64,000 bases of DNA from Shewanella halotolerans. GTDB taxonomy: Bacteria; Pseudomonadota; Gammaproteobacteria; Enterobacterales; Shewanellaceae. The DNA lies in contig NZ_CP080417.1 in NCBI RefSeq assembly GCF_019457535.1, positions 496,001 through 560,000 on the forward strand. Direction: 5' to 3'. The notes under the pieces are model-generated. The model had not been told where the DNA came from and made no database searches. It was given only the letters and a program-made list of their open reading frames with translations. This document shows, in pieces, positions 41,935 to 49,954 of this stretch. Within the stretch, counting starts at the first letter, position 1; each line of letters starts with the position of its first letter. The position numbers and the translations under genes are program-made.

Positions 41935-42225
41935 GCATGTGCAAGTTCCAATTGCAAAGAGACTCTAGATAAGGAGTAAAGCTAGATATTTTAAGTTTAC
42001 CCCGCCCCGACTTTTCACCCGACTTTTAGGCAGCGGCTATTTTTAACCGCTGAAAACATGACGAATAAACACTTAAAAATCAAAGTTTAATGACGGGTTG
42101 AAAATTCATTGAAAAATATAGGGCTGATCACCATTAATAAAACAACAACCAACCCCTGAAAATTCTCACATGTAGTGAAGCACTGCGCCTCCCTGCCCCC
42201 GCAATACAAAGAGTTAGAAGGACCC
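41935..42225. repeat. R2, second copy of repeat R
   Basis: It starts at the base after the IS3-like end and runs to AGAAGGACCC, in the same orientation as R1. It lies between the scar and the terminator of partner 2. Confidence 0.85.
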
Positions 42226-42244
42226 AACAAAAAATTGATATTAA

Positions 42245-42275
42245 AAAGGCGCCGGAACGCCTTCTAAAGAAATGT
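42245..42275 (-). terminator. Terminator of partner-2 gene
   Basis: On the minus strand, GAAGGCGTTCCGGCGCCTTTTT directly after the stop; the arms are AAGGCG and CGCCTT with a T run. Confidence 0.75.
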
Positions 42276-42276
42276 A

Positions 42277-42810
42277 CTATTGAAAGCAACTTGGTTCTAT
42301 TATAAAAGGAGTCGGCCGTAAATACGTATCAATACCTGCAAGCCATATTTGACCATTTGGCCTAATGAATTTAATCGTTTTCATCATATTAACCTGATAA
42401 GACTTACTTGTATCTACAGCTGAACGAGCCCATAAACGTAGATCAATAGTGTGCTCTATTGACTGACCAACCTCTAGACGAAAATAGCTTTTAGGATCCG
42501 GAACCCTATTCCGTGGTTTTTTGAGATTAAGATCCTCACCTGTGTCGGCAGTATAAATCGACAGACCCCAATCACTTTTTCCAAACGAATCCGACTTGAA
42601 ATACTGGTTCTCTACCAATAAAACTTCAGGAGAAGTATTTGAAAATGATATCTTAAATTGTCCTTCAGCATTGCAAATTGGCAAGAAATCTACTTTGAGA
42701 TAAGATTCTGTATGATCAATCATATCTGCAACATTGTTAGAATAAGCCGAAAACGAGGCAAAAATGAAACAGGATACTACAACTACAGATTTAAATAATT
42801 TAGTTTTCAT
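42277..42810 (-). CDS. 177-residue secreted protein, partner 2 (two-Cys family)
   Basis: A 177-residue protein with a signal peptide (residues 1-24, FASFSAYS). Conserved blocks with partner 1: SYLKVDFLPICNAEGQ, NTSPEVLLVE, LEVGQSIEHTIDLRLW, and a terminal PSCFQ. The two cysteines of the mature chain are at equivalent places. Its ATG lies only 7 bp after the stop of the complete metalloprotease-like gene, so they are probably translated together. An inhibitor, immunity or chaperone role for the protease is an inference from this pairing only. Confidence 0.78.
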   Translation of the reverse strand: MKTKLFKSVVVVSCFIFASFSAYSNNVADMIDHTESYLKVDFLPICNAEGQFKISFSNTSPEVLLVENQYFKSDSFGKSDWGLSIYTADTGEDLNLKKPRNRVPDPKSYFRLEVGQSIEHTIDLRLWARSAVDTSKSYQVNMMKTIKFIRPNGQIWLAGIDTYLRPTPFIIEPSCFQ

Positions 42811-42817
42811 AATAGGC

Positions 42818-44014
42818 CTAAATTATATACTCATAAAAAGATGGGTCTTTTAAAATTGACTCAAAGTACTTCTGCCTGCTGAGTTCATCCATATAATTTT
42901 TTTGTAGCTCAAACATCTCCAATCGGTTTTTTAACCATGCTTTCTCTTTTAACCTAAAATCACTTTCATCTGAGCTTATCATATGAGAACCTCCGCAATG
43001 ATGTTGGTTTTCATGCATCATTGTCACTGGCAACGTATTAATAAAAGGCAATACCACTCCTTCTTTATAGTCCTTCAAGCTACGTTCTGTAATTTCTATT
43101 TGCGGCTCCTCTGACGAACCAATATAACAAGTTCGAGCAAAAATACTACTTTGGGCTGCTTTATCAGTTTTAACTCGATACATATTTTCATTAGGTGCTA
43201 ATTGGGCACCCTCAAGACGTGAAGATACACACTCGTTTACCTTCAAAATTACATTTGAAAGCGTATTAAAAAGCGGTTGAGAACTATCGGAAATATTAAA
43301 TACCCGAGAAATTGAATCTAGTTTTTCTTTATTAAGCGCAGACGGGTTGTTCAAGTCAGATGACATTTGAGCTAAAAAGTCAACAGCCTCTTTTGCTGAT
43401 GATGCAACAAGGTTCTCATCCTCTGTACTTAATGTATATACTTCAGGATAGTTTTCATGATCAATTGAAATGAAAGGACTTTCATGACAAGTATCGTCAA
43501 AATCTAGTTTTGTTCTAATTTTCAACTTATCTTCTGGATTATAACAACGATCTACCTTCCCATCCTCATCAAAATCTACTTCATAACTAAAATCAGGAAA
43601 CAAACAGCTTAAAGAAGAAATACTTCCTTGCTCATAAACATAACCCCAAGGATGAACGCCAGAAACAGGATCATTTATACCTGGGTCAATCCACACTGTT
43701 GTATAACTAACTTTATATGCGTCACCATCAAAAAAACCACCAGAATTGGTGGTTTTTACTATTGAAGAAGAATAGTACGCATCATGACTTGATAAAAACC
43801 AATCTCCACACTCACTTTTAGAAACTTTATTGGGTGTAGAGTTACCACCATAAAAATTGCTATTTAGCATACACCAATATATATCAACATTTGTGACACG
43901 TGGAGGTACCCACGGTGCGTCCCCCCATACAGCATACACTCCTTCGTTTGCCGTAGTTGAAAACGACACATTCTGAAGTATAAAGAAGAAAACAATAACA
44001 AAATATTTTTTCAT
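42818..44014 (-). CDS. Secreted HExxH metalloprotease-like protein with eight cysteines
   Basis: A 398-residue protein with a signal peptide (residues 1-23). Eight cysteines are spread through the mature chain, suggesting disulfides outside the cytoplasm. HENQHHCGG (His334, Glu335, His338) has the HExxH form of zinc peptidases; a third ligand may be among the Asp/Glu of SSDESD just after it. An acidic DFDEDGKVDRC segment near residue 150 could bind Ca2+. No known peptidase family is recognised, and it is not a metzincin or aspzincin by visible signature. Codons are AT-rich, unlike the core genes. Partner 2 follows by 7 bp. Confidence 0.7.
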   Translation of the reverse strand: MKKYFVIVFFFILQNVSFSTTANEGVYAVWGDAPWVPPRVTNVDIYWCMLNSNFYGGNSTPNKVSKSECGDWFLSSHDAYYSSSIVKTTNSGGFFDGDAYKVSYTTVWIDPGINDPVSGVHPWGYVYEQGSISSLSCLFPDFSYEVDFDEDGKVDRCYNPEDKLKIRTKLDFDDTCHESPFISIDHENYPEVYTLSTEDENLVASSAKEAVDFLAQMSSDLNNPSALNKEKLDSISRVFNISDSSQPLFNTLSNVILKVNECVSSRLEGAQLAPNENMYRVKTDKAAQSSIFARTCYIGSSEEPQIEITERSLKDYKEGVVLPFINTLPVTMMHENQHHCGGSHMISSDESDFRLKEKAWLKNRLEMFELQKNYMDELSRQKYFESILKDPSFYEYII

Positions 44015-44099
44015 TTAAACCAAATCTTTATCAATCCTTGATTTACAAGGATAGTATGGCATACCGTACTATTTTTCAATTGATACCATATAAACACTC

Positions 44100-44456
44100 C
44101 TATTGCATAAGAAGTTGAAATTCTGCTCTTCTCAGCCTATACAAATATGACTTCCTACTACTAAACCCCATCAAGGACCACTGACCTCTACAGATATAGT
44201 TAGTTCTTATAGCCTTGATACTCTCGGGCGATAGACATTCAATCATCCTGTCCAACTCAGCTACATACTTTGGCACAATCAACTCACGAACAATTGGATT
44301 GCCATAAACCTGCACCTCTCCTAACAAATCGCAAGCACTTCGATTAGCGTACCCCTTCCCCAACTCCTGATATGTCCAGTACTGCCCCCAAGCTGCAAGC
44401 CCGGCTCTTAAAGCTTTAATGTTCATCATGGCTTCATGCTGTGCGTCATGCTGCAT
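44100..44456 (-). CDS. 118-residue Trp/Arg-rich protein of unknown function
   Basis: Its ATG overlaps the stop of the HTH fragment (ATGCAGCATGA), as in a coupled operon. The chain has WGQYWTYQEL near residue 19 and a basic C-terminus (RKSYLYRLRRAEF). Its make-up recalls small phage late-gene regulators (Q-like), but this is a loose likeness. No signal peptide. It precedes the metalloprotease-like gene by 85 bp. Confidence 0.6.
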   Translation of the reverse strand: MQHDAQHEAMMNIKALRAGLAAWGQYWTYQELGKGYANRSACDLLGEVQVYGNPIVRELIVPKYVAELDRMIECLSPESIKAIRTNYICRGQWSLMGFSSRKSYLYRLRRAEFQLLMQ

Positions 44457-44646
44457 GGCTGGTCAACTCCGTTAACTTGATTAATGACAACTTAAACACC
44501 TGGTCTAATAGCGCGATAAGGTCATCGAACGACACCGCAGTGGTGCCTCTCTCCCAATTACGATAAGTCTTGGTGCTCACCCCATAGGTTTGGGCCACTT
44601 TGTCCTGGGTAAAGCCGCGAAGCTGGCGAGCTGTCCTGAGAAAATC
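44446..44646 (-). pseudogene. XRE-type HTH regulator, 5' truncated
   Basis: The minus strand reads FYDFLRTARQLRGFTQDKVA, then a TYGVSTKTYRNWERG recognition region, through to a TGA at 44446-44448. This is the helix-turn-helix of XRE-like (DUF-type phage) regulators. No start codon is found: the frame runs into the mobile-element scar at 44647. The gene has therefore lost its 5' end to the scar, or uses a start there. Confidence 0.75.
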
Positions 44647-44946
44647 GTAAAAAGTGGGGTCAGAGTATACTTTATTCGCTGTTCTTGCTGGGGCGTCCCA
44701 TTTTCTGTGGTCTCATGCTTTTTCCCGTTATTCGTTCTATTTTGCTTTTAAATTTTTCATTTCCAATTGCCATGCTTTTGTTGGTTGCTTGGCGAATGTC
44801 ATCTACTTTTGCTCCAGCCTCATGTTGCTTGATAGCTTTAATGATTTGTTCTTCGGTGTAGCGTTTTTTCATGGTGAGATCTCCATTGGCTCCAGTGTAT
44901 TGGAAATCTCATCAATGTCATGGTGTTAAATTTGGGAGATAGGTCA
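44647..44946 (-). mobile_element. IS3/RAYT chimeric mobile-element scar, copy 2
   Basis: Exactly 300 bp like copy 1 and nearly identical. Its 66-residue frame (44672-44872) differs from copy 1 at five residues. It has the same IS3-like end at 44946, directly against the truncated repeat R3, and the same GGGGTCAGAGT word at the other end. Confidence 0.7.
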
Positions 44947-45021
44947 GCATGTGCAAGTTCCATTTGTAAAGAGATTCTGGATAAGGAGTATAGCTAGATA
45001 TTCTAAGTTTACTCTGCCCCC
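44947..45021. repeat. R3, truncated third copy of repeat R
   Basis: The first ~75 bases of R (GCATGTGCAAGTTCC through CTCTGCCCC) after which likeness stops. It marks the right end of the module array. Confidence 0.8.
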
Positions 45022-45106
45022 AGTTTTTTAGACATAATATGTCGCAAGTAAACGATTTAATCTGTACTCTGTTATTGGTTTCGATGTAAGAGGTTAAGGA
45101 GAACCG

Positions 45107-45364
45107 ATGCGATTAATTAGTCTATTTGTTTACTCGCTACAGTGGTTGGCTGTAGCTGCATCACCCACGCTTTTAGGTCTGTTTGTAGGCGGCATGATCA
45201 GTTTGCAGTCTGGTCAGTTTAACTCGCTCACTATTATTGCGTGGGGGGCGGTGGGTTTTATTATTGGTGGCTTTTGGGCTGAAAGCATTAGAAAGCAGAT
45301 CGGTCTTAGTCATTTTTTTGGGCGATTAACTGATGCAAGGGATAAACCCAAAAACAGGTCATGA
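45107..45364 (+). CDS. 85-residue membrane protein of unknown function
   Basis: Two hydrophobic segments (about residues 4-28 and 40-58) and a basic, soluble C-terminus. A GGAG site lies before the ATG. It sits alone between the array and the NERD gene in AT-rich sequence. No family is recognised. Confidence 0.62.
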   Translation: MRLISLFVYSLQWLAVAASPTLLGLFVGGMISLQSGQFNSLTIIAWGAVGFIIGGFWAESIRKQIGLSHFFGRLTDARDKPKNRS

Positions 45365-45491
45365 CAGCAGTGTATCCATCTTTGCCCTTATTTTTCACAG
45401 ACAAGGCAATAGTGAACAAGATACCGCTTAGGAATGGTCGGGAGCCGTCAGAATAGTGTCGATGATGTTTTGCGGTGTTAGAGACTCTGAT

Positions 45492-45559
45492 AGTGTAACA
45501 AATGACACTTTTGGCCCATTTTCTAGTTAAAAAGGCTTTAAAGTGTAGGATGTTACACT
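45492..45559. repeat. 20-bp inverted repeat between convergent genes
   Basis: AGTGTAACAAATGACACTTT (45492-45511) and its near-complement AAAGTGTAGGATGTTACACT (45540-45559) match at 16 of 20 positions and enclose 28 bases. It lies between the 85-residue membrane protein gene and the convergent NERD gene. It may be a structured terminator or a MITE-type end pair. Confidence 0.6.
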
Positions 45560-45627
45560 CCTGGGGGAGCGCCCGTACCAGCGTTTTACTAATACCTGAG
45601 TCGATATTCGAATTTCGTTTGGTAAGC

Positions 45628-46677
45628 CTAAACCACCTGCTGATTAAAGCTGCATTCTTGGCAGTGTAGCGTGTAGGTTTCTTGCCTTTTCTGTACTCGG
45701 GTATGCTTGCTTTGGCACTGGGGACAGTCCTGTTTCATGGGCGTGTTTTTAGTGCACTGGTTGCAATGGATGTAGTATCCGTACTTACCATACATTGGCC
45801 TGTAATTGGCTGATTCACCACAGTGCTTACAAAGCAGTTTTAGTTGTGGGACTGCATCATTCTGTGGAGCCTGGTAAGGGGAATGGGCCTCTTGTAGCGG
45901 CATTATGGGCTGTGGCTGAGCAGCCTGTTGAATCGCTTCTGAATCTATAACAATTTCGTCTTGTTCTAAGTTTTTATGTGTCCACGTAGCAGACTCGCTA
46001 GCTTCATTCTGTTCTTGCGAGTGCTTGTTATCGAAGTCATGGCTAATTAAGAAATCGGCGATTGAGTTGAGTTCATCTTGGCTAAAGTCGGGTCGGGTAT
46101 CTGTAAAATTAACTAATCGCGTAAACTTACCCTTGAGGTTCATTATCTCGTTGAGTTTATCTACCAGAAACTCGGTTTTCACTAGCTTTTCTGAGACTTG
46201 CTTAGGCATGGTGTCGCGGTTTATTATTGCATCGCTCGATACGGCGCAAAGATGTTCCCATCCTCGTAACCTAAAGCCCTGCTGTTTGATGCCCAATAGC
46301 TTGCCGAGAATTTCACTTCTGTGATGCGTTAATAATTGCAGCAAAAGCGCCTGTTGGAGTTCGACTTGTTTGATTGGTGATGCCATACCAAACCAAGTGC
46401 CCTTATGGCTGCGAGTCCACTCTTCCTGTTGGTTAACCTTAACCTGACCTTTGATGCTCTTTGACTCGATTAATACAAAACCATAGGTATAAACAATCAG
46501 ATGGTCTATCTGTGCTGTTTCATCGTTAAAACTGAACTTAAAGTCATTGATGACCAGCACTTGGGGATGGTCTTTAAAGGCTCTACGTAGAAAGAAAGCA
46601 ACGTCCTGTTCTTGCTTTTGTCCCGCATAGGCTTGTGCGGAATGTACTGTTTGAAGTGATTTGTTTTTCAGAATCAT
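45628..46677 (-). CDS. NERD-domain protein with C-terminal zinc ribbons
   Basis: A 349-residue protein. Residues ~20-130 form a NERD (nuclease-related) domain: DDTAQIDHLIVY-type strand then LIESKSIKGQVKV, which holds the E-x-K catalytic pattern of the restriction-endonuclease-like fold. Residues ~280-349 hold zinc ribbons (CKHCGESANYR, CNQCTKN, CPQCQSKH, CQECSF). NERD proteins often occur in accessory DNA and some act in defence or DNA processing; no partner genes are present, so the role is unknown. Confidence 0.82.
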   Translation of the reverse strand: MILKNKSLQTVHSAQAYAGQKQEQDVAFFLRRAFKDHPQVLVINDFKFSFNDETAQIDHLIVYTYGFVLIESKSIKGQVKVNQQEEWTRSHKGTWFGMASPIKQVELQQALLLQLLTHHRSEILGKLLGIKQQGFRLRGWEHLCAVSSDAIINRDTMPKQVSEKLVKTEFLVDKLNEIMNLKGKFTRLVNFTDTRPDFSQDELNSIADFLISHDFDNKHSQEQNEASESATWTHKNLEQDEIVIDSEAIQQAAQPQPIMPLQEAHSPYQAPQNDAVPQLKLLCKHCGESANYRPMYGKYGYYIHCNQCTKNTPMKQDCPQCQSKHTRVQKRQETYTLHCQECSFNQQVV

Positions 46678-46865
46678 TTATCAATTGCATCCATTCACTG
46701 CTCAATTATGAGCAAACTGATAATGGGCAAGTGTATCTGATTTCATACTGGTGACAAAGCATTGAAGCATGTTCAGGGATTTGTATATGTGGACTTGGAT
46801 TTCCTTGCGCTTCAATCAATAATGCGGCTTTTATTTCTCAAGGAATAACAGCCCCTCGGCTGTCG

Positions 46866-47957
46866 ATGGTATGGATACACAATATGCATGAAGATCTTAT
46901 GCCGGTTTTGATGATCGCCGTGATGCTGGCGCTGCTCGTTGCTGTCATGCTTTTTATCGAGGGGCAACGTAAGCCGACCATAATGCCGGGCTGGTTAGAT
47001 CTGCAGGGCTTTGAGCGCCTGTTTATCTACTGGGATGCGCCGAGTGCGAAGGAGTATGGCGAAAAGCATCCTCGCCGTTATCAGCGTCTGCTTGAGGCCT
47101 GGCAAGATCTGCCGCCAGAGGAGGCTTGGTTTCACTATAACCTCTCCTGTATCGGCGTGACGCCTGTGGGGTCGAGTGTGCGTAGCGCGAAACGTTGGTG
47201 TCAGAAGGCCTGGCTGAAGAAGCAGGATGTTGAGGCGGCCTATCATCTGGGGATGATGCAGCTTATGGGCTTGGGTGGAGCGCCTGAGTATCGCTCGGCG
47301 TTGATACTGTTTGAGGCGGCGGAGCAGGGGAGCATCATACGCGCGACAACTGCTCGCGGCCTGATGTTGCTGCGTGACCCTGGTTTTATGAATACTGGCT
47401 TTGGCAACTCAGATATAGGAGATTCTGGCTTAGTTGAGGACTGGCCAATCGAGGTGCCCAAGGCGCAGCGCCACGCCGAGGCGCTGGCCTGTTTCATCGG
47501 AGCGTTTGAACAGGGGGATATGTTGGCGGCGCTTAACCTGGGTTACATGCTGGAGCATGGCCTTGGTTTTGGCTCTGGTGTAGAGACCCGTTTAGAGAAC
47601 CGTTTAGAGAATGGTTTAGAGGCTAGTACAGAAGCTAAAAGCGCGGCCAATCTGGATCGCGCCATCGAGAGTTATCTGCTGGCCGCCAATGCCGGCTTGC
47701 CCGCCGCTCAGTATCGTTTGTCTATGCTGTTTGAGGCTCGCGGCGAGCTGGTCGATGCCTATCGCTGGGCCTATATTGCCGCAGCCTGTTCTGAGTCGGA
47801 CATTCCCATGGCCCGCAGCCAGAGGTTGGCGACATTGCTGGATAGTCGCACCCTGCAGCAGGCGCAGGAGTCGGCCAGGGCAGCCGCCCACAGGATAATG
47901 ACGCCACGGGTGCTCGCCATGCTACATAACCTTAAGCATCTGCGCAGCGCGGCTTAA
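46866..47957 (+). CDS. Membrane-anchored Sel1-repeat protein
   Basis: A 363-residue protein with one N-terminal membrane helix (about residues 12-32). Sel1-type helical repeats follow: AYHLGMMQLMGLGGAPEYRS (near 125), ALNLGYMLEHGLGFG (near 220) and AQYRLSMLFEARGELVDAYR (near 280). Such repeats bind proteins. Between repeats 2 and 3 lies a low-complexity ETRLENRLENGLEAST stretch. The start is uncertain: an ATG 18 bases later (46884) is an alternative. Function is unknown. Confidence 0.75.
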   Translation: MVWIHNMHEDLMPVLMIAVMLALLVAVMLFIEGQRKPTIMPGWLDLQGFERLFIYWDAPSAKEYGEKHPRRYQRLLEAWQDLPPEEAWFHYNLSCIGVTPVGSSVRSAKRWCQKAWLKKQDVEAAYHLGMMQLMGLGGAPEYRSALILFEAAEQGSIIRATTARGLMLLRDPGFMNTGFGNSDIGDSGLVEDWPIEVPKAQRHAEALACFIGAFEQGDMLAALNLGYMLEHGLGFGSGVETRLENRLENGLEASTEAKSAANLDRAIESYLLAANAGLPAAQYRLSMLFEARGELVDAYRWAYIAAACSESDIPMARSQRLATLLDSRTLQQAQESARAAAHRIMTPRVLAMLHNLKHLRSAA

Positions 47958-48092
47958 CCCTTTATCTGGCCTCTTGCGCTAACGCTCGGCTTTAACCAGA
48001 ACAATTACCCATTTTTAAGATTTGCCTCAGCTTGCTTGGGTAGCATGGTGACTGTTTTGTGTCTGGAATGGTTATCAAAGGGAGCGAGCGGC

Positions 48093-48497
48093 ATGGGAAA
48101 TCAGCATTTAAATGGGACTAAGCGGGGGCCTTGGATGGCGATTGGGGTGAGTCTGGCCGTGGTGGGGCTGATCGCGCTGCTGATCATGATGATGCCCAAG
48201 GGCTTTAAGGCGACCCATGAGGAGATAGGCAAGGGCACGCCGGCCCTGGTGTTTGTCTACGACCCTAATCTGGCGGTGAGCCATACCCAGACAGAGCAGA
48301 TGAACGAGGCGCGGGGCCACCTGGGCGATAATGTACTGTTTCTACTGGCGAGAGTCGGCACCCCAGAGGGTGAGCAGCTGATCGCCAAATACCGCGCGGG
48401 CGTCGCCGAACTCCTGCTGTTTGACGGTTCGGGCAAGCTGGTTAAGCGCCAGCTTGCGGTGCAAGATGCCAATCAATTGATGCGCTGGGTGCGTTAA
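48093..48497 (+). CDS. Membrane-anchored thioredoxin-like domain protein
   Basis: A 134-residue protein with an N-terminal membrane helix (about residues 16-34) and a small alpha/beta domain whose strands (PALVFVYDPNL, ELLLFDGSGKLVKRQ) recall a thioredoxin fold without the CxxC active site. The ATG at 48093 was chosen over an upstream in-frame start because a GGGAGCG site precedes it. Function is unknown. Confidence 0.65.
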   Translation: MGNQHLNGTKRGPWMAIGVSLAVVGLIALLIMMMPKGFKATHEEIGKGTPALVFVYDPNLAVSHTQTEQMNEARGHLGDNVLFLLARVGTPEGEQLIAKYRAGVAELLLFDGSGKLVKRQLAVQDANQLMRWVR

Positions 48498-48785
48498 TCC
48501 CTCGTGGGGCGCGTTTTCGGGCGCGCCGCCTATCTTTAATCGCTATTTCTTCAATACCAATTCTTTGCTGCTAGTTACTCAGTGCCAGCCCTTGTCCCTA
48601 CAGCCCGTCTTAACCTAAGTGTTTCCAGTTTGCTGAACATTTGTTAATCGAAAAAGTCGTTGTTGAACGGCGCTGGGGTGGTAAAATGCCGCTCGGCTTG
48701 CGGTTGCTGCTGTTTGACACTGCAACAAATACGTAGCCCATAACTCCTAACATCTTATTTTTCCTGACTAATCATTAGAGTGTTT
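48498..48785. other. Intergenic region before the Omp85-type gene
   Basis: A 288-bp gap. A GC-rich hairpin-like stretch (GGGCGCGTTTTCGGGCGCGCC) follows the previous stop, and ATACCAATT near 48554 resembles one end of the MITE-like element but has no partner end. Nothing else is recognised. Confidence 0.45.
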
Positions 48786-49952
48786 ATGAAACGGATTTTA
48801 TGCTTGTCCCTGCTGGCCTTTTCTCAATTGGCCGCCGCCGTAGAGCCCCTGATTGAAACGCCAAAAGATATGCAGCCTACCTGGGTCGATGAGATCCTGG
48901 ATGTCTTCGGCGCCGACGGTGAGTTTGACGAGAGCAAGACCATAGACATGAGCTACCTGCCGACCGCCTATTACACGCCCGAGAAGAAGTTCGGCGTGGG
49001 CCTGCTGATGGTGGGCCTGTATAAGACAGATGGCGCGGCGCCCGAGGAGCAACCTTCCTCTTTGGTGCTGAACTCCTTCGTGTCGATGAACAACTCCTAC
49101 GGCGTCGAAGTGGAAAACATGACCTTCTTCAACGGCGGCAAGCAGCGTCTGCTGCTGGGGCTGGATCTGCACAACGAGGCGTCTGTCTACTACGGCCGTG
49201 GCATAGCCGACGGCAACATCGACAGCAATCACCATGAGTTCGACGAGCAGCTCTACAGCTTCACGCCGCGCTGGATGACTCAGGTGGCCGACAACTATTT
49301 TGTTGGTGTGGGCGCCGACTTTACCTACGCCAGTGCCGACAAGTTCACTCGGGTAGAGGGCGATATTCCCCTGCCATCCGACGGCATCTTGCCAAGCAAC
49401 TTCAGCTCGGGCCTGGTGGTGACCAGCATCTATGATTCCCGCGACTATCGCCTCAACGCCACCAAGGGCTGGTTGTTCCAGCTCGATGCGGGCTTGTATC
49501 AAAACAGTGAATACGACAGCTTCGCCAAGTATGACCTTGAGCTGGCCAACTATATCGATCTCAGCACCACCTCTTTGTTGAGCCAGATGCCTGGGCTTAT
49601 CGCCTGGCAGGTGCAGGGCCACTTCACCAGCGGCGATGTGCCTTGGAACATGCTGCCTGATCTTGGTGGTTCAAGTGCCATGCGCGGTTACATCAAGGGA
49701 CGCTACCGCGACAAGCAGATGATGATGGGCCAGGTCGAGTACCGTCTGCCTATCTTCCAGCGTTACGGCATGGTGTTCTGGGGCGGCGTGGGTAGCGTGG
49801 CCGACAAGGTGAGCGATCTTAACGACGAGCTGCTGACCTCTTACGGCACGGGTTTCCGCTTTAAGATCAAAGACAACATCAACCTGCGTCTGGATGTGGG
49901 TGTCGGCGAGAATGAGACCAACTTCTACCTCAACGTTAACGAAGTCTTCTAG
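48786..49952 (+). CDS. Omp85/BamA-superfamily outer-membrane barrel protein
   Basis: A 388-residue protein with a signal peptide (cut after LAAA, about residue 18). The C-terminal ~230 residues have the Omp85 barrel pattern: alternating strands, TSIYDSRDYRLNATKGW as in surface-antigen barrels, the SAMRGYIKGRYRDK block that matches the conserved (V/M)RGF/Y lid motif, and a terminal Phe. No POTRA domains are visible; the short N-terminus is acidic. Such POTRA-less barrels have unknown roles. It pairs with the DUF3108-like gene that starts 2 bp later. Confidence 0.85.
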   Translation: MKRILCLSLLAFSQLAAAVEPLIETPKDMQPTWVDEILDVFGADGEFDESKTIDMSYLPTAYYTPEKKFGVGLLMVGLYKTDGAAPEEQPSSLVLNSFVSMNNSYGVEVENMTFFNGGKQRLLLGLDLHNEASVYYGRGIADGNIDSNHHEFDEQLYSFTPRWMTQVADNYFVGVGADFTYASADKFTRVEGDIPLPSDGILPSNFSSGLVVTSIYDSRDYRLNATKGWLFQLDAGLYQNSEYDSFAKYDLELANYIDLSTTSLLSQMPGLIAWQVQGHFTSGDVPWNMLPDLGGSSAMRGYIKGRYRDKQMMMGQVEYRLPIFQRYGMVFWGGVGSVADKVSDLNDELLTSYGTGFRFKIKDNINLRLDVGVGENETNFYLNVNEVF

Positions 49953-49954
49953 CC

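Noticed and set aside
44654..44929. 91-codon plus-strand hydrophobic frame in scar 2
   Set aside because: It is antisense to the IS3/RAYT chimera and is not kept open in scar 1, which is otherwise nearly identical.
40262..45021. Integron cassette array with attC sites
   Set aside because: The repeats are in the right kind of places, but no attC-type core sites and no integrase were found. The repeat R does not fold like attC by eye.
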